Shown: positions 13,388 to 21,713, counted from the first letter of the stretch. The stretch: DNA of 47,176 nucleotides from Oscillospiraceae bacterium (GCA_022800525.1 JAAWQM010000020.1:1-47176); one strand, 5' to 3'. A program made the numbers and translations. The notes: generated by a model not told the origin, from the sequence alone.

Positions 13388-13708
13388 ATGACAAAGAAGG
13401 ATAAAAACCATTTGCTGGCCAGCTGGAAACACGAGACCGGCGATCCGGAGACCCAGGAATGGCGGGAGGAGCTGACGGATGAAGCGCGGTCCTTTGTGGA
13501 CAGCCTGGACGACTGTTACATAAGCGGCATCGCCGCCATGTGCTCCGCCGTCCTGGTGCGGGAGCGGGTCCGGGCCCGGTTCTCCCCGGAGGAGATCAAG
13601 GAGTTGGAGACCGTCTATGACCACTGCGTCCTGCGCACACGCAGCGGCAGGCAGTACATTGCCCGGCTGGGTAAAGATGGACAAATCGTGCTGGAAGAGG
13701 TAGCTTGA
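13388..13708 (+). CDS. Small phage protein upstream of initiator gene
   Basis: The 106-residue protein starts at ATG 13388 behind AGGAGGGGG. It has a charged N-terminus and then SFVDSLDDCYISGIAAMCSA and FSPEEIKELETVYDHCVLRT. I recognise no family. The initiator gene starts one base after its stop, so the two are coupled. Confidence 0.6.
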   Translation: MTKKDKNHLLASWKHETGDPETQEWREELTDEARSFVDSLDDCYISGIAAMCSAVLVRERVRARFSPEEIKELETVYDHCVLRTRSGRQYIARLGKDGQIVLEEVA

Positions 13709-13709
13709 C

Positions 13710-14546
13710 ATGAGGGCACTGGAGCGGATCGGCGGGTACGGCCATGTGGCCGTTCAATACGGGCTGGAAGAAGCGATCTTTCTTGACTCCATCATGTACT
13801 GGTACAAGGAAAACCGGGCGAACGGGCGCAACTACCGGGACGGGCGCTGGTGGACGTACAACTCCGTCAGCGCCCTGACGCAGCTGTTCCCCTGGTGGAG
13901 CGCCAAGCAGCTGCGCCGGATTTCGGAGAGCTGCCGGGAGAGGGGGGCGATCCTGGTGGGGAATTACAACGAGGACCAGCGGGACCGGACCCTCTGGTAC
14001 ACCCCGGGCGATGAGCTTCTGGAGCTGTACGGCATGACCCAAACAGGCGGATGCATTTGCCCAAACGGGCGAGTGGATTCGCCCGAACAGGCCAGCATGT
14101 TTGCCCAAATGGGCAAATGTAATATAGAACATGTTAGTACCAGTGTACAAAACAACATGGATCCCCCCCTACCCCCCAAACCGTCAGCGCCGGAAAAGAA
14201 CGCCGCGCCAAAAACAGACAAGCCGCCGGACGGCCCGGAAGCGGCGGAGGCCGTGTTGGATGCCTATGCCGGCGGCGATCAGGAGCTGCGGGAGCGGCTG
14301 CGGGAATTCTGCGAGAAGCGCAGGCGCAAGAAGAAACCGCTGGATACCCGGCGGATGGCCAACATTCTGACGGGCAGGCTGGACCGGCTGTCCGGCGGGG
14401 ACCGGGCCAGTAAGCTGGCCCTGCTGGACAACGCCATTCTGCATAGCTGGGACAGCGTCTACCCGCTGAAGGATGATGAAAAACCGGGAGCGCCGCCGGG
14501 TTCGGCTGGCGCTCCCTTGTGGGATGAAAGGGTGATGTACATATGA
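13710..14546 (+). CDS. Phage replisome organiser / initiator-like protein
   Basis: The 278-residue protein has a winged-helix-like N-terminus (about residues 1-110: VQYGLEEAIFLDSIMYWYKE, RWWTYNSVSALTQLFPWWSA, QLRRISESCRERGAILVGNY) typical of phage DnaD/initiator N-domains. A proline-rich linker follows (about 150-180), then a basic helical C-terminus (RERLREFCEKRRRKKKPLDT). It sits directly before the DnaB-type helicase, the usual order of initiator then helicase. Its own gene contains four 22-bp iterons (14034-14121), so it most likely binds them to open the phage origin and load the helicase. The stop overlaps the helicase start (ATGA). Confidence 0.75.
   Translation: MRALERIGGYGHVAVQYGLEEAIFLDSIMYWYKENRANGRNYRDGRWWTYNSVSALTQLFPWWSAKQLRRISESCRERGAILVGNYNEDQRDRTLWYTPGDELLELYGMTQTGGCICPNGRVDSPEQASMFAQMGKCNIEHVSTSVQNNMDPPLPPKPSAPEKNAAPKTDKPPDGPEAAEAVLDAYAGGDQELRERLREFCEKRRRKKKPLDTRRMANILTGRLDRLSGGDRASKLALLDNAILHSWDSVYPLKDDEKPGAPPGSAGAPLWDERVMYI
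14034..14121 (+). other. Iteron array, candidate phage replication origin
   Basis: Four 22-bp direct repeats start at 14034, 14056, 14078 and 14100. Their shared core is CCCAAACGGGC with small changes (CCCAAACAGGC, CCCAAACGGGC, CCCGAACAGGC, CCCAAATGGGC). The period is exactly two helical turns and not a multiple of three, so the reading frame shifts from copy to copy. Selection therefore acts on the DNA and not on the protein. AT-rich sequence (AAATGTAATATAGAACATG) follows at once in an otherwise GC-rich gene, fitting an unwinding region. Confidence 0.75.
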
Positions 14547-15901
14547 GCCAGGATCAGAAGGCGATTTTGGGCCAGCAGCTGCTGATAGCGGAGCAGGGGG
14601 TGCTGGGTTCCATGCTGATTGATGCGGAGATAGTGGGTCCCATGCTCATGGCTGTCCTGGAGGAGGATTTCCAGCTGCCTGCGAACCGCAACGTTTTCCG
14701 GGCGTTCCGGGAGCTTTACAGCCAGGGCCGCGCTCCGGATCCTATCCTGGTCAACGAATATCTGGGTGGAGACTACGGAAAATTTCTGACAGAGCTGATG
14801 GAGGTAACGCCCACGTCCGCTAATGCGGGGGAGTACGCGAAGGCCCTGAAAGCGGCCAGTCGGCTATGGCGGATGCGGAGCATCGGGGAGCAGCTTGCCC
14901 AGGCAGAGGACCTGGACAAGGTCCGGGAACTGACAGACGCGGCTAATCTGCTGCTGTGCGAGCGCAGCGAGGTGCGGCGGGTGGACATGAAGCGCGGACT
15001 TCGTGAGTTTTTTGCCCGCCACGGTGGAGAAGCACGGCAGGAATTCATCCGCTGGGGATTCCCCAAGCTGGATGAGAACCTGCATGTCACTGGCGGCGAC
15101 ATGGTGGTTATCGGCGGTTCGGCTTCTGCGGGCAAGACTGCGCTGGCCCTCCAGATGGCCTTCCATATTGCGCAAAAACACCGGGTTGGATTTTTCTCCT
15201 ATGAGACCAGCACGGACAAGCTCTACGACCGGACAGTAGCCTGCCAGGCGCTGACCAGCTACCGGAGGATCATGTCGGACAAGATGGAGAAGACAGATCT
15301 GGAGCAGGTCTACGACATGCGCAAGCATTTGACCGCGCCCTCCCTGGAGCTGCTGGAGACCAGCGGCATGACTGTTTCCGGCATTGGGTCCTATGCGATG
15401 GCCCGGCACTATGACGTGATCGTGGTGGACTACCTCCAGAAAATTCCCGCCGCCAGGAGTGGACGGCATCTCAACGACTTCGAGCGGGTCAGTCAGGTGT
15501 CCAGCGATCTCCAGCAGCTGGGGCGGCAGACTGGTAAGGTGATTATCGCCCTCAGCCAGCTCAGCCGCCCGGAAAAAGCAGACAAGGACGGCAAAGAAAA
15601 GCCTCCTGAACTTTCTTCTCTGCGTCAGTCCGGACAGATCGAGCAGGACGCCGATGTGGTCATGCTGCTCTACCGGCGGTTTCCCAATGATCCCCAAAAC
15701 CTCCAACGCAATCTTACGATCCCCAAAAACAAGGACGGTGTGGCAAACACAGGATTTGTCCTGGACTTCGATGGTGATAACCAGCGGTTCCGGCAGTCCA
15801 ACGCAATGTGGGTACCGGAGAAGAAGCCGGAAACCTCAGTCCAGCAGTCCATCTTCCGGCCTATGCCGGACGGCCCGTCGCCGTTCGACGGTAAGACGTG
15901 A
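14543..15901 (+). CDS. DnaB-like replicative helicase
   Basis: The 452-residue protein is a hexameric DnaB-family helicase that unwinds DNA at the phage fork. Its N-terminal domain begins AEQGVLGSMLIDAEIVGPML (about residues 16-35). The RecA-like domain has Walker A GGSASAGKTALALQ (about 190-203), Walker B DVIVVDYLQ (about 290-298), and the downstream IIALSQLSRPEKADKDGK with QSGQIEQDADVVMLL. Length is typical. It overlaps the initiator stop by four bases and precedes a ParA gene. Loading is presumably by the initiator, because no separate loader gene is evident. Confidence 0.92.
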   Translation: MSQDQKAILGQQLLIAEQGVLGSMLIDAEIVGPMLMAVLEEDFQLPANRNVFRAFRELYSQGRAPDPILVNEYLGGDYGKFLTELMEVTPTSANAGEYAKALKAASRLWRMRSIGEQLAQAEDLDKVRELTDAANLLLCERSEVRRVDMKRGLREFFARHGGEARQEFIRWGFPKLDENLHVTGGDMVVIGGSASAGKTALALQMAFHIAQKHRVGFFSYETSTDKLYDRTVACQALTSYRRIMSDKMEKTDLEQVYDMRKHLTAPSLELLETSGMTVSGIGSYAMARHYDVIVVDYLQKIPAARSGRHLNDFERVSQVSSDLQQLGRQTGKVIIALSQLSRPEKADKDGKEKPPELSSLRQSGQIEQDADVVMLLYRRFPNDPQNLQRNLTIPKNKDGVANTGFVLDFDGDNQRFRQSNAMWVPEKKPETSVQQSIFRPMPDGPSPFDGKT

Positions 15902-15917
15902 AAGGACGTATACAGCG

Positions 15918-16700
15918 ATGAAAACGATTTGCATCATGAACCTGAAGGGCGGTGTCGGGAAGACCGTCACCGCTGACAATGTTGCGGCTATCCTGGCCGC
16001 GGACCATGGAAAGCGCGTCCTGCTGATCGATGCGGACCACCAGGGCAATACCAGCCGGTTCTTTCTCCTGGAAGAGATGATCGTATCCACCCTGCGGGAT
16101 ATCCTGGCAGGAGACTCTGAACCTTACTGGCCGGAGAATGTTTACAGCACAGGTCACGTGGGCTTGGAAATCATCCCGGCGGATATGGCCCTGGCGGAGC
16201 TGGACACCGCGCCCGAGCGGGATCCCAGGGCTGTGTGGCGGCTGCGGAGCTTTCTGGAGGCGGTGGCGGAGGATGACGCCTATGACTACACCATCATTGA
16301 CATGCCCCCAGCGTTTTCTTTGGCGGCAAGGGCGGCTCTGGCTGCTGCGGATGAGGTGATTGTCCCCATCAAGCTGGACGCATTCAGTGTATACGGCATG
16401 GCGGAGCTTCTGCGGCAGGTCCGCGCCATGAACCGGGTAAATCCCAACCTGACGCTGGCGGGCGTGCTGGTCACGATGTGGCACAATGCCGACATCGTGA
16501 CCCAGGCGGAGCGGGTGCTGCGGTCGGGGAGTTTTCCGGTATTCAAGACCGTGATCCGGCGGACGGACCGGGTGGATGAAAGCACCTTCCAGCGTCAGCC
16601 TCTGGTGGTCTACAGTCCCCGCAGCGCGGCGTGCGTGGACTACCGGGCGATGGTGCGGGAGTATCTGGAGAGGGGGGCGGACTGTGGGCAGGAAGTTTGA
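15918..16700 (+). CDS. ParA/Soj-family ATPase
   Basis: The 260-residue protein starts at ATG 15918. It has the deviant Walker A KGGVGKT at residues 10-16 (MNLKGGVGKTVTADNVAAIL), LLIDADHQGNTSR next, and DYTIIDMPPAFSLAARAALA as switch region. ParA ATPases pattern on the nucleoid and partition plasmids or chromosomes with a ParB-like partner. The DUF3102 gene overlaps its 3' end and is the natural partner. A partition system in an integrating phage suggests a plasmid-like replicating state or plasmid ancestry. ParA-like proteins can also act in regulation or DNA transport, so the role is inferred. Confidence 0.88.
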   Translation: MKTICIMNLKGGVGKTVTADNVAAILAADHGKRVLLIDADHQGNTSRFFLLEEMIVSTLRDILAGDSEPYWPENVYSTGHVGLEIIPADMALAELDTAPERDPRAVWRLRSFLEAVAEDDAYDYTIIDMPPAFSLAARAALAAADEVIVPIKLDAFSVYGMAELLRQVRAMNRVNPNLTLAGVLVTMWHNADIVTQAERVLRSGSFPVFKTVIRRTDRVDESTFQRQPLVVYSPRSAACVDYRAMVREYLERGADCGQEV

Positions 16701-17673
16701 CCTGGCTGCGATGATGGACGCTGTATCCAGCCTGGAGCCTGCTGCCCAGGAGGCACGGGATATCGAGACCATCACAGCGGAAATCCTGACGCTGAAACAG
16801 AATGCAGGAGAAGCCATTATTGGCATCGGTCAACGGCTTATTGAGGCTAAGGAGATGTTGCCTCATGGCGCTTGGCTTCCCTGGCTAGAGGATCGTGTTG
16901 ATTTTTCTGTCAGTGCTGCAAATCGGTTTATGAAGCTGGCACGGGAGTGGACAAATTCGTCAGCGCTGACGAATTTGGGAGCCACAAAAGCATTGTCACT
17001 ACTTGCCCTCCCACCGGAGGAGCGGGAGCAGTTCATCGCGGAGCACCACATAGTCAACGGGGAAGAAAAAACAGTAATCGACATGACCTCCCGGGAGCTG
17101 GAGCAGGCCATCCGGGAGCGTGATGAGGCCCGTCAGACGGCAGAAGCCGCGAAAGCGGACGCCAAGGCCGCAGAGGAAAGCCGTGCCAAAGTGGAGGCTG
17201 ATATCACATTGCTGAAGGAGCAATTCCAGTCTTCCCAGGAAGCTGTCGCCGCCGCCCAGAAAGAGCTGGAGGAGCTGAAAGCCAAACCGGTGGACGTGGC
17301 AGTGATGGCTGTGGACCAGGAGAAAATCGACCAGGCGCGGGCGGAAGCCATGGCGGAGATGCAGGCCAAGGTGGACAAGGCCAAGGCCGCCCGTGACAAG
17401 GCGGAGGAGAAGCGCAAAGCGGCTGAGGCCGCCCTGGCGGATGCCAATGCCCGGCTGGACGCTGCGGCCAGGGTGGAGGCAAAGGCGGCAATCGCCGGGG
17501 ACAGCGATCTGGCAGTGTTCCAGATGCTGTTCGGGCAGGCTCAGGACGTTGCCAATAAGCTCCACGGCCTTCTGCTCAAGGTGCGCGGACGCGGGGACGA
17601 CAGTCAGGCGGCGGGGATGCAGAAGGCCCTGACCGCGCTGGCGGAGCTGATCGGAAAGGCGGCGGAGGTGTGA
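16684..17673 (+). CDS. DUF3102 / ParB-like coiled-coil protein
   Basis: The 329-residue protein starts with GTG at 16684 behind GGAGAGGGGGG, inside the end of parA. The N-terminal third matches the DUF3102 pattern: AGEAIIGIGQRLIEAKEMLP then HGAWLPWLEDRVDFSVSAAN and RFMKLAREW. TKALSLLALPPEEREQFIAE then follows, much like the segment after the helix-turn-helix in ParB proteins. Residues about 125-280 form a long alanine/glutamate coiled coil. Position and features suggest it is the DNA-binding partner of ParA. A 26-bp perfect palindrome inside the gene (16952-16977) may be its binding site. Confidence 0.75.
   Translation: MGRKFDLAAMMDAVSSLEPAAQEARDIETITAEILTLKQNAGEAIIGIGQRLIEAKEMLPHGAWLPWLEDRVDFSVSAANRFMKLAREWTNSSALTNLGATKALSLLALPPEEREQFIAEHHIVNGEEKTVIDMTSRELEQAIRERDEARQTAEAAKADAKAAEESRAKVEADITLLKEQFQSSQEAVAAAQKELEELKAKPVDVAVMAVDQEKIDQARAEAMAEMQAKVDKAKAARDKAEEKRKAAEAALADANARLDAAARVEAKAAIAGDSDLAVFQMLFGQAQDVANKLHGLLLKVRGRGDDSQAAGMQKALTALAELIGKAAEV
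16952..16977. repeat. 26-bp perfect palindrome, candidate centromere or operator
   Basis: CAAATTCGTCAGC (16952-16964) is followed directly by its exact complement (16965-16977), with no spacer. It lies in the coding sequence of the ParB-like gene (codons for NSSALTNL). Chromosomal parS is also an uninterrupted palindrome bound by ParB, and it often sits near the par genes. The sequence itself is not the Bacillus parS. Confidence 0.6.
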
Positions 17674-18023
17674 GTTGGAAAAATCAGGCAGCAGATAAGC
17701 TGGAGCGGGAGGCGAAGGCTTTCAAGGGCAACAAATACGAGTCCGCGATGAAAAGTGCAGTAGCGAAAACGTTGGCATCCTTCTGCTGTCAGAATGAGGA
17801 ATTTGCCCAGGCCGTGGTACAGGGCGGCAGCTTTGCGGAGTGCATGGCGGCGGTGACGAAAGGGGTCGGGACTTTCGTCTCTGACGAGGAGGCGTACCGG
17901 CGGGCGGCGGCGTTCTATTTCCAGGGAGCGCAAGTGAAGATGGAGCCTAAAATCCAGCTTGAGCCGGATGCGGAGGAAGCGGAGAAAGTGATTTCTCTGG
18001 ACTTTTCGGATTTCTTTTCGTAA
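17670..18023 (+). CDS. PcfK-like protein
   Basis: The 117-residue protein starts with GTG at 17670, overlapping the previous stop. Its pattern SAVAKTLASFCCQNEEFAQA then VVQGGSFAECMAAV fits the PcfK-like family found on clostridial and enterococcal mobile elements. It is followed by a PcfJ-like gene, the usual pair. The molecular role of PcfK is unclear. The anti-CRISPR AcrIIA9, a Cas9 inhibitor, belongs to this broad family as far as I recall, so an anti-CRISPR role is possible but unproven here. Confidence 0.7.
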   Translation: MSWKNQAADKLEREAKAFKGNKYESAMKSAVAKTLASFCCQNEEFAQAVVQGGSFAECMAAVTKGVGTFVSDEEAYRRAAAFYFQGAQVKMEPKIQLEPDAEEAEKVISLDFSDFFS

Positions 18024-18035
18024 GGGGGGCGGAGT

Positions 18036-19721
18036 ATGAGAAATGCAGAGTGTACGCCTCTCACACCGGAGGAGGAAAAAGAACTGCTTGCCGCTTTCCC
18101 CGAATACCTCAGCGATGAGGAGGAGACACTGGCCCGGAAGTTTTTTGAACCGTTCGTCTTTTTCCGCACAGCTGAGAAGAATGTCCGGCGCTGTGTATGC
18201 ACCAGCTGCATGGAAGGCTTTTTCGTTGATAAGGCGATCCGTCCTGATTTTTTCAGGATCAAACATAAAGGGACCTGCCAGTGTCCCAACTGCGGCCAGC
18301 GGGCGACGCTGCTGGCAATGGACAGATACACGAACTTTGAGGGGCTGCGTTCTCATGTGCGGGCGGTGCAGATCAGCGTTTACAAAGACTGGCTGCTGGT
18401 CCAGACCGGGTACGCGTTTCGGTGGTTTGATCGTGAGGACCTGGGCGGATATGTCCGCTTTGAGCCGTTCCGGATGTACGCATTCGCGCCAGGCCGGCGG
18501 GTGGGGTGGAAAGCAAAAACATTCTCCTGGTTCGGCGGGTACTGGCGGGTCGATGAGCTGTGGGAGCGGATGGACCGGATACAAGCTCCGTTCCAGAATA
18601 GACCGTACGAGGCGGACGCCGCATTCTGGCCCATAGGCGTAGGGAATATCGGGAAAAGTTCCCTGCGCTACTGCCAGTACGGCGAATGGTTTGATGCGGA
18701 GTACGGCAGTTTTGTTGGCGGGTTGGATTTTGATTTGGAACCCTTCCGTATCGCTCACCTGATCCGTTATCTGGCAGAGTACACCCGGCGGCCTCAGATG
18801 GAGTTCCTGGTCAAATTGGGGTTCCACCAGGTGGTCAGTGATCTGGTGATCCATGGCAAGCCCCATAAGGATATCCTGGACTGGGATGCCGGAAACCCGG
18901 CGGACTTCTTCCGGCTGTCAAAGGCGGACTTCCGGGTCTTCAAAAACGGTCTGTGCGGCTTTGAGGACCTGAAGGGCTACAGAGGATTGCGGCGCAGCGG
19001 ATTGGTCAGCGGATTGCCGGAATTCGTGCAGGAAAAAGATGCCTGGAAAGCTGCCTTCCGGCTCTTATGCAGTGGCTCACGCGCAGCGAACGTCAGCATG
19101 GCGCGGGCAGCGCGGTATCTGAGATCGTTTGAAAGCGGACCAGCCGTCACTGCGCAGCTGTGGGTGGACTATCTGGACGCGGCGGCCAGGCTCAGATACG
19201 ACCTGTCCCGGGATGATGTGCGGATGCCGGATGATCTGGCGGAGCGGCACGACTGCGCGGTTGCTGCCGTTCAGCCGGCCGAAGATGAAGCCTCCATGCG
19301 GCGGTACCGTGTCCGCCTGGAGCGTCTGACGGCGCAGTTCTCTTTCTCCGCAGATGGGCTGTGCGTGGTGGTTCCCGGGAGCGTCCGGGATATCGTCCGG
19401 GAGGGCCATATCCTGAAGCACTGCGTGGGAGGCTACGCCGCCCGGCACGTGGAGGGGAAGGTCACTATCCTGTTTCTGCGGAAGGAATCTGCGCCAGGTG
19501 TGCCGTATGTGACCATCGAGATGAGCACGGAAAACAACTGCCGGGAGCTTACGATCAGACAGATCCATGGGTATCGGAACGAAAGGGACGGCAGCAGGTC
19601 CCCCGCACAGGTCCACGCCGGATTCTTGAAAACGTGGCTGGACTGGGTACATGCAGGCAGTCCCAGGGACCTGGAAGGACGGCCCGTTGCGGAAGAGGCG
19701 AAGGAGGTATCGGTGGCATGA
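18036..19721 (+). CDS. PcfJ-like protein
   Basis: The 561-residue protein starts at ATG 18036 behind AAGGGGGGCGGAG. The N-terminal part has two cysteine pairs, RRCVCTSCMEGFFV and CQCPNCGQRATLL (about residues 49-95), forming a probable zinc ribbon. The C-terminal part (about 400-520) contains the PcfJ hallmark: IVREGHILKHCVGGYAARHV, ILFLRKE, and ITIRQ/HG-like LTIRQIHGYRNE. PcfJ-like proteins are widespread on conjugative plasmids and large prophages. Their biochemical function is unknown; the HCVGGYA motif suggests an enzyme-like active site. It pairs with the PcfK-like gene just upstream. Confidence 0.8.
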   Translation: MRNAECTPLTPEEEKELLAAFPEYLSDEEETLARKFFEPFVFFRTAEKNVRRCVCTSCMEGFFVDKAIRPDFFRIKHKGTCQCPNCGQRATLLAMDRYTNFEGLRSHVRAVQISVYKDWLLVQTGYAFRWFDREDLGGYVRFEPFRMYAFAPGRRVGWKAKTFSWFGGYWRVDELWERMDRIQAPFQNRPYEADAAFWPIGVGNIGKSSLRYCQYGEWFDAEYGSFVGGLDFDLEPFRIAHLIRYLAEYTRRPQMEFLVKLGFHQVVSDLVIHGKPHKDILDWDAGNPADFFRLSKADFRVFKNGLCGFEDLKGYRGLRRSGLVSGLPEFVQEKDAWKAAFRLLCSGSRAANVSMARAARYLRSFESGPAVTAQLWVDYLDAAARLRYDLSRDDVRMPDDLAERHDCAVAAVQPAEDEASMRRYRVRLERLTAQFSFSADGLCVVVPGSVRDIVREGHILKHCVGGYAARHVEGKVTILFLRKESAPGVPYVTIEMSTENNCRELTIRQIHGYRNERDGSRSPAQVHAGFLKTWLDWVHAGSPRDLEGRPVAEEAKEVSVA

Positions 19722-19736
19722 TGAGGAGGGAATATC

Positions 19737-20093
19737 GTGCAGATGACCAGTGAAGAAATCGTTCGTGATTATATGCAGGCGGCGAACAAGAGCAAACAGA
19801 TCAGGATTCTTGCGGACCTCAACGCAGCATCGCCCGGAGAGATCCGGGCGGTGCTGGCGGAGGCCGGGGTGGATGGAGTGAAGATGCCGGAGCGGATTCG
19901 TCAGAAAAAGCCGGAGGCTACGGCCTCCGGCTCCACCGCCCAGGAGAGGAGCGTTTATGACCGGATAGAAGCGATCCTGGCCGCTCTGCCGGAAGATGCT
20001 TCTGACTGCATACGGAACGCAGCGGCGAATCTGACTGTCTCGATATTTTCGGCATATGTGGAGCAGCGGTTGGGGAAGGAGGAGGTGTCTTGA
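19737..20093 (+). CDS. Hypothetical helical phage protein
   Basis: The 118-residue protein starts with GTG at 19737, six bases after GAGGAGGG; an ATG two codons later (19743) is possible. It reads SEEIVRDYMQAANKSKQIRI then LADLNAASPGEIRAVLAEAG, a compact helical domain that resembles small helix-turn-helix proteins, followed by a charged linker and an amphipathic C-terminal helix. I do not recognise a family. Its stop overlaps the start of the HUH Rep-like gene (TTGA), so the two are coupled. Confidence 0.6.
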   Translation: MQMTSEEIVRDYMQAANKSKQIRILADLNAASPGEIRAVLAEAGVDGVKMPERIRQKKPEATASGSTAQERSVYDRIEAILAALPEDASDCIRNAAANLTVSIFSAYVEQRLGKEEVS

Positions 20094-20803
20094 GAGAAAA
20101 TCCTTGGTATTGCGTGCGCCAGCGGGCGGGACCGCTGGTGAAGGAGTGCCGGAGCATCCGGCCCCGGCTGTCCACCAACGATTCGCCCTGGGAGCGGACG
20201 GAGAAGAATAAAATTCTCCGTCCGCCCCGGGATTCCTCCGTGTGCCGGACGCGGGTGGACCGGCTGGAGCTGCGGCTGGCGCTGTTCGGGAAGGAGGGCA
20301 CCGTCTACGCTCTGACCTTCGACAGGGAACATGAGCCGCAGAGGTTCCAGGATGTGCGCCGGGCGTGGCGGAGCTTCCTGTACCGGCTGAAGAAATGGCG
20401 GGGGCGGCCCTTCGATTATGTGTACCTTATCGAGGGCCGCCATGGGGACCACCGGTTCCATATCCATCTGGTGCTGCGGGACAGCGACTTTTCTCCGGCG
20501 GAGGTCCGGTGTCTGTGGAAGTTCGGCCAGGATGTGGACGACCAGCCGCTTCTGCGGTATCCGCATGACAGCTACCGCAGGACAGCCAGATACTTCAACA
20601 AGGAAGCCACGGACGGCATCGCCATCCCGATCAGCGCCAGGACCTGGGTGTGTTCCCGGTCGCTGGTGAAGCAGCTTCCGCCGCTGGAATGCTGGTGGGA
20701 CAGCAGCGGAGAGATACCGATACCGAAAGCCGCCCGCAGCCGGGGCGTCTATCATACAGGCAATGAATTCGGGCAATATCGTTACGCGTGGTATATCATG
20801 TGA
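20090..20803 (+). CDS. HUH-type Rep-like replication protein
   Basis: The 237-residue protein starts with TTG at 20090 in the overlap with the previous stop. The central part is Rep-like. YVYLIEGRHGDHRFHIHLVL holds an H-x-H (HUH) metal-binding motif near residues 121-126. About 45 residues later, SYRRTARYFNKEATD gives the tyrosine-lysine spacing of the nicking site. HUH endonucleases nick DNA and start rolling-circle replication or transfer. Having both this gene and an iteron/helicase system in one phage is unusual. The protein is shorter than plasmid Reps, so it could be a specialised or residual form. Confidence 0.7.
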   Translation: MRENPWYCVRQRAGPLVKECRSIRPRLSTNDSPWERTEKNKILRPPRDSSVCRTRVDRLELRLALFGKEGTVYALTFDREHEPQRFQDVRRAWRSFLYRLKKWRGRPFDYVYLIEGRHGDHRFHIHLVLRDSDFSPAEVRCLWKFGQDVDDQPLLRYPHDSYRRTARYFNKEATDGIAIPISARTWVCSRSLVKQLPPLECWWDSSGEIPIPKAARSRGVYHTGNEFGQYRYAWYIM

Positions 20804-20884
20804 TACAGGGCGTGTGCAGACATTTTAAATTTGTATTACTATCTTGGAATGTAGTTGAATAAATGACAAAAAGGAGGTAGACTA

Positions 20885-21085
20885 TTGCAAGCGCAGACGG
20901 ATTGTGGTAAACTGGCGGTGAAGGATGGGTTTGTTGTCTGTCCCGTTTGTAAGTGCAAGACAAGCCAGTACATCAGGCCGGATACCTCGGCGCAAAATTT
21001 ACAGCTGTGGTGCCGGACATGCAAAACAAAGTTTCTTGTGAATATCGATTTTGGCCAGTGCTTCGAGTTTAGCCGGTGCCGGTGA
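20885..21085 (+). CDS. Cysteine-rich KTR-type zinc-ribbon protein
   Basis: The 66-residue protein starts with TTG at 20885 behind AAAGGAGG. It has two CxxC pairs: VVCPVCKCKTSQYIRPDT and LQLWCRTCKTKFLVN. This fits the Cys-rich KTR family of small zinc ribbons, akin to Com of phage Mu, which binds mRNA to control translation. Here the motif reads KTS instead of KTR. It lies alone in the gap before the terminase genes, so it may help switch on late expression; that is inferred. Confidence 0.75.
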   Translation: MQAQTDCGKLAVKDGFVVCPVCKCKTSQYIRPDTSAQNLQLWCRTCKTKFLVNIDFGQCFEFSRCR

Positions 21086-21185
21086 TCTGCCCTTTTGTGA
21101 GGCGGTCGTCGGCATCGGTTTTTTTTAGCCCCGATTTCCTGACACGGCAAGGCGCGCAGGGGGGCGGGCGATCAGAGGGGATAGT

Positions 21186-21713
21186 ATGGGCAGAACGAAG
21201 AAATACAACACGGACCGGGCCCTGCGGCGGGCGGTGGAGAATTATTTCGATTCCATCTCCCGCGTCAAGCCGGTGATGGAATCTTACAACACTGGAGAGA
21301 AGGACCAGTGGGGGCATTTTATCCCAGAATGGCGTCCAGTCAAAAACGCCAGGGGCGAGGACATGACAGAGCTGGAGTTCGTGGTCCCGCCCACCGTCGG
21401 AGGGCTGTGCCGGTACCTGGGGATCAGCCGGGACACTTGGTCGCAGTATTGCAGCAGAGAGCGAAACCCGCAGTTTGCGGGGACCACAGAGTGGGCGCGG
21501 GAGCAGCTGCTGGCCTGGCGGGAGAAGGAGCTGATGACCCGCCCAGGCAAGGACTTGACGGGCGTGATGTTTGATCTGCAAATGAACTACGGCATGAGCG
21601 AAAAGGCTAGCCCCGCTTCTGCCGCTCAGGACGACGATCCCATCACCAGGAGCCTGAAGGAGGCGGCCGATGCTCTCAGAAAAACAGATGCGGATCCTCC
21701 GCTGGCCCTATGA
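21186..21713 (+). CDS. terS: Terminase small subunit
   Basis: The 175-residue protein binds the packaging start site and hands DNA to the large subunit. VVPPTVGGLCRYLGISRDTW (about residues 64-83) contains the helix-turn-helix. The stretch AREQLLAWREKELMTRPGKD and a C-terminal acidic tail are as in PBSX-type small subunits. The start at 21186 follows a GGGG-rich site. Its end overlaps terL by 44 bases in a different frame. It begins the late operon. Confidence 0.85.
   Translation: MGRTKKYNTDRALRRAVENYFDSISRVKPVMESYNTGEKDQWGHFIPEWRPVKNARGEDMTELEFVVPPTVGGLCRYLGISRDTWSQYCSRERNPQFAGTTEWAREQLLAWREKELMTRPGKDLTGVMFDLQMNYGMSEKASPASAAQDDDPITRSLKEAADALRKTDADPPLAL

Noticed and set aside
21086-21185. 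T-run TTTTTTTT near 21118 as a late-operon terminator
   Set aside because: No adequate stem precedes the T-run. It may just be the 3' end region of the Cys-rich gene.
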